Assembly (NCBI GenBank): GCA_963773605.1
Contig: CAVZBT010000006.1
Coordinates: forward strand, 310,001 to 374,000
Source: CAVZBT01 sp963773605
GTDB taxonomy: Bacteria; Acidobacteriota; UBA6911
Length of the DNA stretch: 64,000 nucleotides
Reading direction: 5' to 3'
The position numbers and the translations under genes are program-made. The notes beneath the pieces were generated by a model. It saw only the letters and a program-made list of their open reading frames with translations. It searched no databases and was not told the origin of the DNA. Shown here one piece after another: positions 8,518-18,597 of the stretch (positions within the stretch are counted from its first letter, which is position 1; every line of letters starts with the position of its first letter).

Positions 8518-9297
8518 TCAGCGGATCGGGGAATAAGAGGTCGCGCGCCAGAGCGACATCTGCATGACGCTTGAGATCTGCCCGTGCCTGTCGATCGACT
8601 CTTTCCGGACCTTGATCCACTCCGGATCGGCCGAGAACGCGTTCCACGCCTTTTCGCGCGCGGCCAGGTCTTCGAAGGGGATGAGGTAGGTCAGGTTGGG
8701 CAACTGCGGGCCGATCAAGGTGGACGAGTACAGGATTGGGTGCACGCCGACGCGGCGGAAGATCTGGATTTCCGGCCCGGAGAAACGCTCGTGCAGCGCC
8801 CGCAGCTGTTTCCAGGTCGGCGAGTGATACGTCCGCAGTTCGAAAATCCTGGAGGTCGTGCGCGCCTCGGCAGCAGCCGCGATTTCGGGGCAATACGGCG
8901 TCGCTTCGAGGAGCGAGCTTGAAAAGTGCTCGTACGGGGCCTCCGGGTTGTCCTCCCACTGCTCGACCCCCTTGGCAAGTTCCGGGTCTGCCATCACTTT
9001 CGCACGGACGTCCCACAGCTCATCGACCGACTGGAAACCCGTAACAACAGCTACCTGAGGCATATGCGAAGCGATGACGGCATCGAGCACGATCTGCGGC
9101 CCCGTGCCCAGCTTTTTCAGCGCGGGCAGAGCCGTCTTCGCGATGTAGTCGTGGATCCGGGCGGTCTGGGTGCCGTTTTTGAGGTAATAATTCTCGAGCA
9201 CGAAGACGCGGCGCTTTTCCGGGGGCGCCGCGAACCCGCCCCCCGCCAGCAAACCCGCACCGCCTAAGGTTCCCATGAAAGTCCTCCGGTTCAGCAT
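8518..9297 (-). CDS. Exported NIPSNAP-family protein
   Basis: The protein begins with a twin-arginine-like signal (NRRTFMGTLGGAGLLAGG) and carries two NIPSNAP ferredoxin-like repeats. The first spans about residues 28-115 (RRVFVLENYYLKNGTQ, VAVVTGFQSVDELW). The second spans about residues 145-255 (RIFELRTYHSPTWKQL, LTYLIPFEDLAAREKAW). NIPSNAP proteins have no agreed bacterial function. Export of a two-repeat form is common in soil bacteria rich in Tat-exported oxidoreductases. The frame is intact and 259 residues is the normal length for this two-domain form. Confidence 0.88.
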   Translation of the reverse strand: MLNRRTFMGTLGGAGLLAGGGFAAPPEKRRVFVLENYYLKNGTQTARIHDYIAKTALPALKKLGTGPQIVLDAVIASHMPQVAVVTGFQSVDELWDVRAKVMADPELAKGVEQWEDNPEAPYEHFSSSLLEATPYCPEIAAAAEARTTSRIFELRTYHSPTWKQLRALHERFSGPEIQIFRRVGVHPILYSSTLIGPQLPNLTYLIPFEDLAAREKAWNAFSADPEWIKVRKESIDRHGQISSVMQMSLWRATSYSPIR

Positions 9298-9396
9298 GGC
9301 GCTCCTCCCCTGGTGGAATGTCCGGGACCCTTGTAGCAGTACGCATCCCCGGGCGTCAAGCCGCAGCCGTCGCAGAACTCATCGCTGCAGCCGTGA

Positions 9397-9483
9397 CGGG
9401 GTCGGCTCGACGCAGCCCGGGGATCTTGCTCAAACCGTGGTTTTCCCGATTGCCCTCGCTTGCAGCTCATCGGGGCGGGGGCG
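9397..9483 (+). repeat. Dispersed intergenic repeat, family A
   Basis: It contains GTCGGCTCGACGCAGCCC, GGATCTTGCTCA and TTGCAGCTCATCGGGGC in the same order and spacing as the copies at 12279 and 29785. It fills most of the 228-bp gap between two minus-strand genes. Confidence 0.62.
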
Positions 9484-9525
9484 AGTGCTGTTGCACTTCA
9501 TAAGAACTGAGGCGGATAGTCTCTC

Positions 9526-10184
9526 TCAAAACTGCACCCGAAGCGGCGCAGAGCGGAAGTGATGGGGCCCGAAGCGGATGTGTACCCTCATCTGCTTCGG
9601 GTCGTCGTCCTGCAATTTGAGGGTAATTTCGAGTCGTCCGCGAGCTTCTCCGAGCGCTCCGAATCGAGCGCGACGGGAATGCCCGGGCCGCTGTCTTTGA
9701 GGTTGACGTGGTACGGATCCAGCTGGCGGCGCGTGACATCCGCGGGTTCCAGGATGATCAGGCTCCACCGCCTTTCGTCGGTTCGCTCCAGGACGAGGTA
9801 GTAATACCCCGCCGGGATCTGTCGGCCACCGGCTTCGAAGGGAAACGAACTCGACAGGTTGGTCCAGTAGTTCGAGCCGAGGCGCCACCGTTTCTTGACC
9901 GGCATGTTTTCGAACAGTGGTCCATATTCGGGCTTCCATCCAGGGAGCCCGTACTCGATTGAGACCTGGCCCGGGGAGACGCCCCACTGATCGCCAGGAG
10001 ACTGCTTGTAGTAGTTCGCCCTGACGCGGGTGCGGGGCGTCACCCCGTCTTCGTAGACTTGGTAGTCCGGACCTTTGAGGAGCCGGTACTGGATGGAATC
10101 CTGGGCCGCGCCCGACGGCGCCGCGGGCGCGGCGCAGAGCACGCCGGCGGTGACGATGGCAGGTAAGAAGCTCGGTGCTCTCAT
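9526..10184 (-). CDS. Secreted DUF2911-like protein, one frameshift
   Basis: A signal peptide (MRAPSFLPAIVTAGVLCAAP) is followed by an immunoglobulin-like region with features of the DUF2911 family: FPFEAGGRQIPAGYYYLVLE and RRWSLIILEPADV. The upstream frame loses sense after EKLADD near 9632. A one-base loss there (GACTCGAAA where GACCTCGAAA is expected) restores LEITLKLQDDDPKQMRVHIR and a natural C-terminus at 9526. ATG 10184 was chosen because GGGAGG precedes it. About 219 residues. Function unknown; such proteins are predicted to be periplasmic. Confidence 0.68.
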
Positions 10185-10299
10185 ATGGACCTCCCTGAGC
10201 AGGTACAACCACAAATACGAGCGGCCGGGGAGGGACGTTCCCGTCTGTTATCCTATTACGCGTATATTTGGACCGGCATTGAAACAGGGGAATTGGACT

Positions 10300-11236
<937 letters not shown>

Positions 11237-11259
<23 letters not shown>

Positions 11260-12272
11260 GGAGCTCCTTACGGCGCGGATGCGGGAATTCCTGCGCGAGC
11301 CCGAAGCGGTATTTTGGACTTACGGCTTTCCGTTGCTCCTCGCGGTGGGCCTCGGGCATCGCGTTCCGAAACCGGCCGCCGGACCGCGTGTTCGTCGACG
11401 TCCAGGACGGTCCACGCGCGCAGCAGATCCAGAAGGCGCTCGCCGCGGTCCCCAACTTCACGGCGGAGATACACTCGGCAGCCCAGTGCAGGGACCGCCT
11501 CCGGCTGGGCAAATCGTCCATCGTCGTCATCCCGGCAGAGCCGTTCACCTACGTGTTCGACCCCACGCGTCCGGAGAGCGCGCTGGCGCGGCTGCAGGTC
11601 GATGACGCCCTGCAGCGGGCGGCCGGACGACAGGATGTCATACCCGCGGCCGAGAAACATGTCACCGACCCGGGGGCGCGCTACATTGACTTCCTCGTGC
11701 CGGGCCTGCTCGGGATGAACCTGATGGGCAGCGGCATGTGGGGGGTTGGGTTTGTGATCGTGGACATGAGGGTGCGTAAGCTCCTGAAGCGTTTCGTTGC
11801 CACCCCGATGAAGCGCACCCATTTCATGTGGTCGATGATCGGCGGCCGCCTGTTGTTCATGATCCCCGAGATCGTCGTCGTGCTTGGAGCGGGTGCCCTG
11901 CTGTTCGGGGTATTGATCAGAGGTAACTGGGCGGCGATCCTCCTGGTCTGCCTGGTGGGAGACATCGCGTTCGCGGGAATCGGGCTGTTGATTGCCAGCC
12001 GCGCCCAGAGGATCGAAACCGTGTCCGGTCTGATGAACCTGGTCATGCTCCCGATGTGGCTCCTGTCGGGGATTTTTTTCTCGCCCGACCGGTTCCCCGC
12101 CGCCTTGCAGCCGCTCGTGCAGGCGCTGCCGCTGACTCAGCTCAACTACGCGCTTCGGGCGATCATCCTGGAAGGGGCCTCGCTGTACTCGCAGGGTCTG
12201 CGGATCGCAGTGGTGGCCTTCTGGGGCGGCTTGTCCTTCGTCTGCGCCATGCGTTGGTTCCGCTGGAGTTGA
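11237..12272 (+). CDS. ABC-2 type transporter permease, one frameshift
   Basis: Membrane partner of the preceding ATPase. An N-terminal cytoplasmic helix and first membrane span (FWTYGFPLLLAVGLG) precede a soluble loop of about 110 residues. A cluster of five to six membrane spans follows (LVPGLLGMNLMGSGMWG, IVVVLGAGALLFGVLI, ILLVCLVGDIAFAGIG, LVMLPMWLLSGIFF, VVAFWGGLSFVCAM). A one-base insertion near 11357 (GGCCTCGGGCATC) separates the first span from the rest. Length of about 345 residues fits the DrrB/NodJ-like family. It probably exports a lipid, drug or polysaccharide-linked substrate. Confidence 0.85.
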
Positions 12273-12278
12273 CGCCCG

Positions 12279-12377
12279 GTGGGCCGCGTCGGCCCGCCGC
12301 GGCCCAGGATCTTGCACATCCGGGGGATCGCACGATCACTCGTGGCTGCAGCTCATTGGGAGCCGAACCCGCCCACC
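12279..12377 (+). repeat. Dispersed intergenic repeat, family A (reference copy)
   Basis: This is the best-preserved forward copy, about 99 bp: GTGGGCCGCGTCGGCCC at the left, GGATCTTGCACA, then GGCTGCAGCTCATTGGG, and ACCCGCCCACC at the right. The ends GTGGGCC and GCCCACC form an imperfect terminal inverted repeat. It fills the gap between two convergent genes exactly. Confidence 0.7.
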
Positions 12378-13633
12378 TAGGACACCTTTTGTTGCTGGGG
12401 GTTCCAGCGCAGGTATTTCCGGGTGCGATAGGACTCAACCCCCATCATCGTGACCACGACACCGTAGTACCCGAGCATGTGGTCGCAGTGCAGCTCCTCG
12501 CCGGCGCGGATCGCGGCGTGCAGGTTGCGGTGGTGCAGGGTCAGGTCTTCAGCGCCGGTCTTCTTGTAGGAAACCGGCTTGATCTCTCCCGCCTTAGGGG
12601 CATTCTCCTGTCTGGCGATATCCCCCTCCGGGCGGATGTCAAATCCTTCGCGCGTGAAAATCAGGGTCGCGTAGTGCCCTCGGATGACGTGGTCTATCGG
12701 CGTTCCGTTCGCCATCGACGAGACGAGAGCGACCGTCGGGCCTCCCGGATAATCGCACAGCATGTTGAACGTGTCGGGGATCTCGGCGACGCTGTCGCCG
12801 AAATTCCACTTGCCTCCGGTGGCCACGACCCGCTCGGGAAACGTCAGCCCGACGGCTTTCAGGATCCGTGTCACGCGGTGGATGAACAGGTCCGTCGCGA
12901 TGCCGCCCGAGTAGTCCCAGTATCGGCGCCACTGGAAGTAACGGCGCGGATCCCAGGGTCTCCTGGGGGCCGGGCCGAGCCACGCCTGCCAGTCCAGGTT
13001 GACACCAGGCTTCGCATCGGGATCGATGTCGTAGGCCCAGAAGTCGTTCGCGTAATTGCGCGAGTAGTCGATCTGCGCCATCACCACCTTGCCGAGAAAG
13101 CCGTCGCGGACGTACCGGTTTGCAACCTCGTACGACTCATCGGACATTCCCTGCACGCCCACCTGCAGCTTGAGCTTCGAGCCCTGCATCTTGCGCACCA
13201 CTTCCTGCGACTGGGCGATGCTGTGGGTCATCGGTTTTTCCACATAGACGTGCTTGCCCGCATCGAGCGCGTCGAGGACCATGCGGTGGTGCCAGTGCTC
13301 GGGGGTCGCGATGAGCACGTAGTCCAGATCCTTCTGGGCCAGGAGCTCCCTGTAATCGGAAAAGGGCCTACCGCCCGTCTTTTGGGCTGCGGCATCAAGG
13401 CGTTTGCTGAAGATATCGCAAACCGCCCCGATCTCCACGTTGTCGCTCGTTTTCATGGGCACGAGCGCGTTCATGTGCGACCCGGCCATTCCGCCGCAAC
13501 CGATCACACCCAGGCGGAGGCGTTCGTTGGCGCCGTAGACGGCGGCATGGCTCCGGGCGGACCAGGTCGATGCGACCGCCGCGCCGGCGGCAACCGAAGC
13601 GAAAAAGCGGCGACGTCCTATGCGGTTTGTCAT
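12377..13633 (-). CDS. Tat-exported Gfo/Idh/MocA-family oxidoreductase
   Basis: A predicted NAD(P)-dependent sugar or inositol dehydrogenase of 418 residues. The N-terminus is a twin-arginine signal (RIGRRRFFASVAAGAAVA). The Rossmann domain follows (LGVIGCGGMAGSHMNAL), with the family hallmarks ATPEHWHHRM and HVYVEKPMTH near residue 135. The C-terminal alpha/beta domain carries DYSGGIATDLFIHRV. Export with bound cofactor through Tat fits related glucose-fructose oxidoreductase-like enzymes. It is one of three paralogous types in the window. The frame is intact. Confidence 0.92.
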   Translation of the reverse strand: MTNRIGRRRFFASVAAGAAVASTWSARSHAAVYGANERLRLGVIGCGGMAGSHMNALVPMKTSDNVEIGAVCDIFSKRLDAAAQKTGGRPFSDYRELLAQKDLDYVLIATPEHWHHRMVLDALDAGKHVYVEKPMTHSIAQSQEVVRKMQGSKLKLQVGVQGMSDESYEVANRYVRDGFLGKVVMAQIDYSRNYANDFWAYDIDPDAKPGVNLDWQAWLGPAPRRPWDPRRYFQWRRYWDYSGGIATDLFIHRVTRILKAVGLTFPERVVATGGKWNFGDSVAEIPDTFNMLCDYPGGPTVALVSSMANGTPIDHVIRGHYATLIFTREGFDIRPEGDIARQENAPKAGEIKPVSYKKTGAEDLTLHHRNLHAAIRAGEELHCDHMLGYYGVVVTMMGVESYRTRKYLRWNPQQQKVS

Positions 13634-13702
13634 TTGCGCGCTCCTGAATGTGAACAGCTTTTCGATAGTTGCAGCCGGCCCCGGGTGGCGACAGGGGTTC
13701 TC

Positions 13703-14152
13703 TCAGTGGGGCCGGAAGGACCCGACCAGCGCGTTGAGGTCGTTCTGGTGAACCTGGTAATGCCGGATCACCTTGGTTACGGTGCCTGAGCTGATCTCCG
13801 CCGCGTCAGGGTCGACCTTCGCGGCCGGCGTCTTTTCGAAAGCGGTAACGATCGCATCGAGCGACGATCGAAAGTCGGCCATAACCTTGGCGAGGTTGAG
13901 GGGCTCGGCTCCGGCGGCGGGGACTTCCCGGCAATCCTGGAGCGCCGGAGAGCCGTTGGCCGTTTTCAATCTGCCGACGTACTGCCTGGCTTCACGGTTC
14001 CACGCCGCCAGGTGGGCGAAAAGGTCCTTGGCGGACCACTCCTGCAGCCGGAGCTTTGCGCTCGAAATCCTCTTTGCGTGAATTTCTGAACGGTCGACCA
14101 GGGCCTCGCGATGTACGTGGCTGAGTCGGCGAATCAGCTCGGACTTGCTCAT
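13703..14152 (-). CDS. DinB/ClbS-DfsB-like four-helix protein
   Basis: A 149-residue soluble protein of the DinB/DfsB superfamily. LQEWSAKDLFAHLAAWNREA and TVTKVIRHYQVHQNDLNAL supply the metal-binding histidines typical of the fold. ATG 14152 is preceded by GAGGAG, whereas the longer frame to 14221 adds non-conserved sequence. Family members include thiol-dependent S-transferases and ClbS, which hydrolyses the genotoxin colibactin. The precise activity here is unknown. It is near ku, but no operon is implied because the genes diverge. Confidence 0.75.
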   Translation of the reverse strand: MSKSELIRRLSHVHREALVDRSEIHAKRISSAKLRLQEWSAKDLFAHLAAWNREARQYVGRLKTANGSPALQDCREVPAAGAEPLNLAKVMADFRSSLDAIVTAFEKTPAAKVDPDAAEISSGTVTKVIRHYQVHQNDLNALVGSFRPH

Positions 14153-14352
14153 GGGCGCTCCTCGAAAGCCCGAAGTTGTAGCATAAGCCGGCCGTCGGGC
14201 CGTTTCAAGTTTCCCGGGCAAGCCTAGTGCGACTGATCCCGCATCGGCTTGCGGCTTCCTGCTCTACAGATCGGCGCTACTGGCGGGCGGCAGGGAACTT
14301 AGCTATACTTCGTCATCGCTTCTGGCTCTATCCAAGGGTGAGGTGCCGACAA

Positions 14353-15247
14353 ATGATGAGGTCAATCTGGAAGGGACACATCCGATTTTCGCTGGTGACA
14401 ATCCCGATCCGAGTCTATAGTGCGATCGATCAGGCGGAGACGGTCCGGTTCAACCAGCTGCACAGGGACTGCAACGGCCCGGTCGGCTACGACAAGCGCT
14501 GCAAGAAATGCAACCAGCCGGTGACCACGCAGGAGATCGTCAAAGGGTATCAGTACGAGCCCGATCAGTATGTCGTCCTGGAACCCGCGGATTTCGACAA
14601 GGTCCGGCTGGAGAGCACCCGGATCATCGAGATCGAGGGATTCGTCGACGCGGCCGAGGTTCACCCCACGCTCTACGAGACCCCGTATTTCGCCGGGCCC
14701 GACAGCGCCGGTGGCGTCCAAGGCGTATGCGCTGCTGTGCGAGGCCATGCGGCAGAGCGGAAAAGTGGGGGTCGGGAAGGTGGTGCTGCGCGAGCGCGAG
14801 GACGCCGTCATCATCGCCCCACACGAAAACGGCCTGATCCTCTACAGGCTGCGCTACCCGCGGGAGGTGCGCGACATCAACGAGGTCCCGCAGCTCGACC
14901 AGCTGCCGGGGACCGAGCCGGAACAGCTGAAGCTGGCGCTGCACCTGATGGAAACGATGTCGACCACGCTGGAGAGCATCGACATCCGCGACCGCTACAA
15001 CGAGGCTCTGCGCGAGATCATCGAGGCCAAGATCCAGGGACGCGAGGTCGTGACCGCCGAGGAAGAAACCCGGCCGGTCGCCGGACATAATGACGGCGCT
15101 CAAGGAGAGCATCGACCGCGCCCGGTCGAAGCGGCAGCCGATGGTGAAGGCGACCGGCAAGGGCGGGAAGCAGGAAGTGCGGGCCGAGGATGAGGAGGCG
15201 CGCGATAGCCGCCCGCCAAGCCGGCGAAGGCGCGAAAACGCGGCTGA
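14353..15247 (+). CDS. ku: Ku protein for non-homologous end joining, frameshifted
   Basis: Bacterial Ku binds DNA double-strand ends as a homodimer and recruits LigD. The N-terminal sequence (RSIWKGHIRFSLVTIPIRVY), the Cys-rich patch (CNGPVGYDKRCKKCNQPV), EIVKGYQYEPDQYVVL and LILYRLRYPREVRD are diagnostic. An extra G near 14713, another near 15082 and one more near 15215 split the frame. After correction the C-terminus is a Lys/Ala/Pro-rich basic tail ending at TGA 15245-15247. About 295 residues, as usual. No ligD gene lies within the window. Confidence 0.9.
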
Positions 15248-15278
15248 AGTCTGTCTCTGACCGAAGCTCGAGGACACT

Positions 15279-16076
15279 ATGGGCAACGTAATTACGGTTC
15301 CCGTCGGAACCAGGATCGAAGATCGGTTTCCAGCGTGTCCAGTCCGCCTATTCGGTTCGAGATCTCAGCCGGCAGTTCGGTCTCAGCGAACACTACATAC
15401 GCCGCTGGACGCGCAGCGGCCTGATCCCGACAGCGCCCGCCGACCGGCGACGGCGAGACCCGCTACGATTTTCGCTCCCTGACCCAGCTGCGCCGCGTGC
15501 GAGAATTGCGCGGGCGCGGGCTCGGGCTGAAGCAGATCGAGTCGGAGCTGCGCGGCCAGCTCAACCTCTTCCCGGACCCCCCGGGGCTCCTGATCCAGCT
15601 CCCGCTGCGGCTGACCGCGTTCGAAGAGGCGCTGCTGCTGCACGAACGCGGGGACAGCCGCGCCGTCGAGATGTACGCCAGGGCGATCGCCGAGGAGGAC
15701 TCCGTCGCCGACGCCTACTGCAATCTGGGGATCCTGGAATTCGAGGCCGGCAAGATGCCGGGGGCGTTCAACTGCTTCACCCATTCGCTGCAAGTACGAC
15801 CCCAGGCACTTCGAGGCCCACTTCAACCTGGCGAACCTGTATTTCGAATCGGGCGACCTGCGGCTGGCGCGCCTGCACTACGAAATCGCCGCCGAGATCG
15901 AACCCGGCTGCTCGAACCTCTTTTTCAACCTCGGGCTGGTGGACGCCATGTTGGGCGAACTCGACACGGCCATCGCCGTCCTGATGAAGGCCAGGGAGCT
16001 GGCCACCGAGGAAGAGATCGCCAAGGTCGACGAGCTGCTGACGGGTCTGCAGAGCGTCATCAAGTCCCAATCCTGA
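15279..16076 (+). CDS. MerR-type HTH regulator with C-terminal TPR repeats, frameshifted
   Basis: The N-terminal part, in shifted frames, reads as a MerR-like winged helix: YSVRDLSRQFGLSEHYIRRW, SGLIPTA, then YDFRSLTQLRRVRELRGRG. About 60 residues later begins a TPR region (residues 120-260): FEEALLLHERGDSRAVEMYA, VADAYCNLGILEFEAGKM, FEAHFNLANLYFESGDLRLA, LFFNLGLVDAMLGELDTAIA. At least two insertions (near 15428 and 15796) are needed to join the parts, and a third probably lies near 15310. It starts 31 bp after ku. It may be a DNA-binding regulator scaffolded by TPRs. The target is unknown. Confidence 0.72.
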
Positions 16077-16160
16077 CCCGCCGTCCCGATCGCGAGCCGA
16101 AGCCGCCCACTTGAGCCTCCCCGCCCGGAATCTATACTTCCAGGAAAGGGTGGGGGGGAA

Positions 16161-17123
16161 ATGATTTTCAAGAGTCGCGATCCGTTCAAGTCTTCCGAAA
16201 TCACTCCGCGTGAGGTCTATCTGAACCGACGCAAGTTCCTGGCCGGGGCGGTCGCCGCCGGGGCGGCGTTCTCAGTGCGCAGCCCTGGCAGGTTTCGAAG
16301 AGGCCGCGCGCGCGGCGACGAAGTTGCAGTACGTGCAGAGCCCTCTCAGCACCCGCGGCGAGCAGCTCACTCCTCTCAAGGACGTCACCGGCTACAACAA
16401 TTTCTACGAGTTCGGCACCGACAAGGAAGATCCCGCGCCGATACGCCGACACCCTCAAGACCGAGCCCGTGGACGGTGTCGATCGAAGGAGAGGTGGCGA
16501 AGCCCGGCAAGTACGACGTCGACGACATCCTCAAGATGCACCCCGCTCGAGGAGCGCGTCTATCGCCTGCGCTGCGTCGAGGGCTGGTCGATGGTGATCC
16601 CGTGGATCGGGATTCCCGCTCAACTCGGCTGCATCAAGCAGTGTCGAGCCGACGTCCAAGGCCAAGTATGTCGCGCTTCGACACCCTGCTACGATCCGGA
16701 GCAGATGCCGGGACAGCGCCGGTCCGTGCTGCAGTGGCCCTATGTCGAGGGCCTGCGGATGGACGAGGCGATGCATCCGCTGACCCTGCTCGCGGTCGGC
16801 CTGTACGGCGAAGTCCTCCCCAACCAGAACGGGGCGCCGATCCGGCTCGTCGTCCCGTGGAAGTACGGCTTCAAGAGCATCAAGTCCATCGTGAAGATCC
16901 GCTTCGTTCGACAACCAGCCGCCGACGACGTGGAATCTCTCCGCGCCCGAGCGAATACGGCTTCTACTCCAACGTGAACCCGGAGGTCGATCATCCGCGT
17001 TGGAGCCAGGCCAAGGAGCGGCGCATCGGGGAATTCTTCAAGCGCAGCACCCTGATGTTCAACGGCTATGGCGACCAGGTGGCCTCTCTGTATTCGGGGA
17101 TGGATCTCAGGAAGAACTTCTGA
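16161..17123 (+). CDS. msrP: Methionine sulfoxide reductase molybdopterin subunit MsrP, multiply frameshifted
   Basis: MsrP (YedY) is a Tat-exported Mo-molybdopterin enzyme that repairs oxidised methionine in periplasmic proteins using electrons from MsrQ. The Tat signal (YLNRRKFLAGAVAAG), the Mo-ligand cysteine in RLRCVEGWSMVIPW, LTLLAVGLYGEVLPNQNGAP and WKYGFKSIKSIVKI are present. Nine single-base insertions within about 670 bp (near 16284, 16438, 16467, 16542, 16615, 16676, 16690, 16908 and 16946), almost all an extra C or T, are needed to read the protein through. Their sum is a multiple of three, so both ends lie in one frame. Length is otherwise normal. msrQ follows 1 bp later. Confidence 0.9.
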   Translation: MIFKSRDPFKSSEITPREVYLNRRKFLAGAVAAGAAFSVRSPGRFRRGRARGDEVAVRAEPSQHPRRAAHSSQGRHRLQQFLRVRHRQGRSRADTPTPSRPSPWTVSIEGEVAKPGKYDVDDILKMHPARGARLSPALRRGLVDGDPVDRDSRSTRLHQAVSSRRPRPSMSRFDTLLRSGADAGTAPVRAAVALCRGPADGRGDASADPARGRPVRRSPPQPERGADPARRPVEVRLQEHQVHREDPLRSTTSRRRRGISPRPSEYGFYSNVNPEVDHPRWSQAKERRIGEFFKRSTLMFNGYGDQVASLYSGMDLRKNF

Positions 17124-17124
17124 C

Positions 17125-17757
17125 GTGAGACGCCCCCAGCTGATACTGATGAAGACGGCTGCCTGGATCGCCTGCCTTGCACCCCTGGGCCGGCTGGCGT
17201 ACAAGGGATTCCACGGCGGGCTCGGCGCGAACCCGATCGAGTTCGTCACGCTGTCGACGGGCCAGACCACGCTCGTCCTCCTGTTGGTCACGCTCGCGAT
17301 CACCCCATTGCGCAGAATTACAGGGCTGGCGTGGCCGACGCGGTTCAGGCGCCTGACGGGCTTGTTTGCCTTCTTTTACGGTTCCCTGCACCTCACTACG
17401 TACGTCTGGCTCGACAAATTCTTCGACGTGGGCGACATGCTCAAAGACGTCGCGAAGCGGCCGTTCATTACGGCGGGGACGCTTGCGTTCCTGCTGCTCG
17501 TTCCCCTGGCTGCCACCTCGACGCGGCGCGCCATCCAGAAACTCGGACGGAAATGGCAAACGCTGCACCGGCTTGTCTATTTCAGCGCGGCAGCCGCCGT
17601 CGTGCATTTCTGGTGGAAACAGAAAGCCGACATCCGCCAGCCCGCAATTTATGCGGGCATTCTGGCCGCCCTGCTGCTTGTGCGGGTCGGGTTCCACGTG
17701 GGCCGCTCGTGGGGCACGGCGCGTCGACGCCGCGTCGAGTCGTCCGGTGCTCCGTGA
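17125..17757 (+). CDS. msrQ: Heme-binding membrane subunit MsrQ
   Basis: MsrQ (YedZ) is the inner-membrane b-type heme and flavin protein that passes electrons from the quinone pool or respiratory chain to MsrP. The 210-residue protein has about five to six membrane spans and conserved histidines in YGSLHLTTYVWL, WQTLHRLVYF and VVHFWWKQK. GTG 17125 directly follows the msrP stop and gives the best N-terminus; ATG 17149 is an alternative. Unlike msrP, the frame is clean. Confidence 0.92.
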   Translation: MRRPQLILMKTAAWIACLAPLGRLAYKGFHGGLGANPIEFVTLSTGQTTLVLLLVTLAITPLRRITGLAWPTRFRRLTGLFAFFYGSLHLTTYVWLDKFFDVGDMLKDVAKRPFITAGTLAFLLLVPLAATSTRRAIQKLGRKWQTLHRLVYFSAAAAVVHFWWKQKADIRQPAIYAGILAALLLVRVGFHVGRSWGTARRRRVESSGAP

Positions 17758-17892
17758 CAGATCCCCCAGGGGGGTACGATGAAACGCATTGCCGTTCTGA
17801 CCGAGCGAATGCGGACTGGAACGCCGCGACGTACATTGGTATAACGTTGTCCGCGGATTGAACTTTTTCTCTGGAATGGAACGGATCAGAAA

Positions 17893-18144
17893 ATGGAAGA
17901 GGAACAGAAGGCCAACGACGCATCAAACGCACCGGCCGAGGATCAGACCGGGTCGCCCCGCAAACAACCCCCGCGCGGGCTGACCCTGAAGGTGAGCGAA
18001 AAAGGGGGCCTGTCAGTGTACGGACTGGGCCGTTTTCCCGTGACACTGTACAAGGAGCAGTGGGCGCGGCTCCTCGGCATATCAGACGAGATCCGGGCGT
18101 TTATCAAGGAAAACGACAGCACCCTGAAGTCAAAGTCCCAATGA
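17893..18144 (+). CDS. Small conserved hypothetical protein
   Basis: An 83-residue protein with a charged, disordered N-terminus and a compact C-terminal half (LSVYGLGRFPVTLYKEQWAR, LLGISDEIRAFIKEN). The second half looks like a conserved one-domain module, and the GLGRFPVTLYKEQW pattern is coding-like. It overlaps the next gene by ATGA, so the two are translationally coupled. Function unknown. It may bind a partner or nucleic acid. Confidence 0.72.
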   Translation: MEEEQKANDASNAPAEDQTGSPRKQPPRGLTLKVSEKGGLSVYGLGRFPVTLYKEQWARLLGISDEIRAFIKENDSTLKSKSQ

Positions 18145-18383
18145 CGGCCGGGCAACGACCGCGTCAGTGCCCCCGATGCGGCTTTCATCCCGTGGCCGAG
18201 ATCGTCGACGGTTCCCGTGCAGCCCTCGGGCGCACTGTCGGTCCGGAGCCGGGCCTTATCGTGGCACGCGGCGGCGAGCCGACGGGGAACGATCCTCGCT
18301 GGCATTGCCCCAAGTGCGGCTACCGGTGGGGGCACCCCAGGGGGCCTTCGGGCGCTTCGGCGCCCGGAGATGATCTTGCGTGA
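18141..18383 (+). CDS. Small zinc-ribbon protein
   Basis: An 80-residue protein whose ATG overlaps the preceding stop (ATGA). It holds two CxxC knuckles, CPRCGFHP near residue 11 and CPKCGYRW near residue 60, making a zinc ribbon interrupted by an insert. Such ribbons occur in nucleic-acid or protein binding factors. Coupling to the upstream 83-residue protein suggests that they work together. No specific function can be given. Confidence 0.65.
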   Translation: MTAGQRPRQCPRCGFHPVAEIVDGSRAALGRTVGPEPGLIVARGGEPTGNDPRWHCPKCGYRWGHPRGPSGASAPGDDLA

Positions 18384-18597
18384 CCCGGACCGGACCGGGC
18401 CCCCGCGGGCTTCAGGACGCCGAATATGATGGGGATTGAAAAACCACCGGTTTTGAGTAACATTTCCGTCATGACTCGTGAAGAAGCGCGGGTCGACGCG
18501 CATCTCATTTCTCCGCAACAGGAACGCTGAGTTTGGACTCCTCCCCGCTTCTTCTTATCACCCCGGCACCAGCATCGAAAACGAGGTTAAACTTCGA

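Noticed and set aside
14353..15247. A full bacterial NHEJ operon with ku
   Set aside because: No LigD ligase, polymerase or nuclease domain was found in the flanking genes within the window.
16161..17123. Programmed frameshifting in msrP
   Set aside because: Nine separate shifts in one gene without slippery sites or following structures cannot be programmed. Extra bases or decay are the only plausible explanations.
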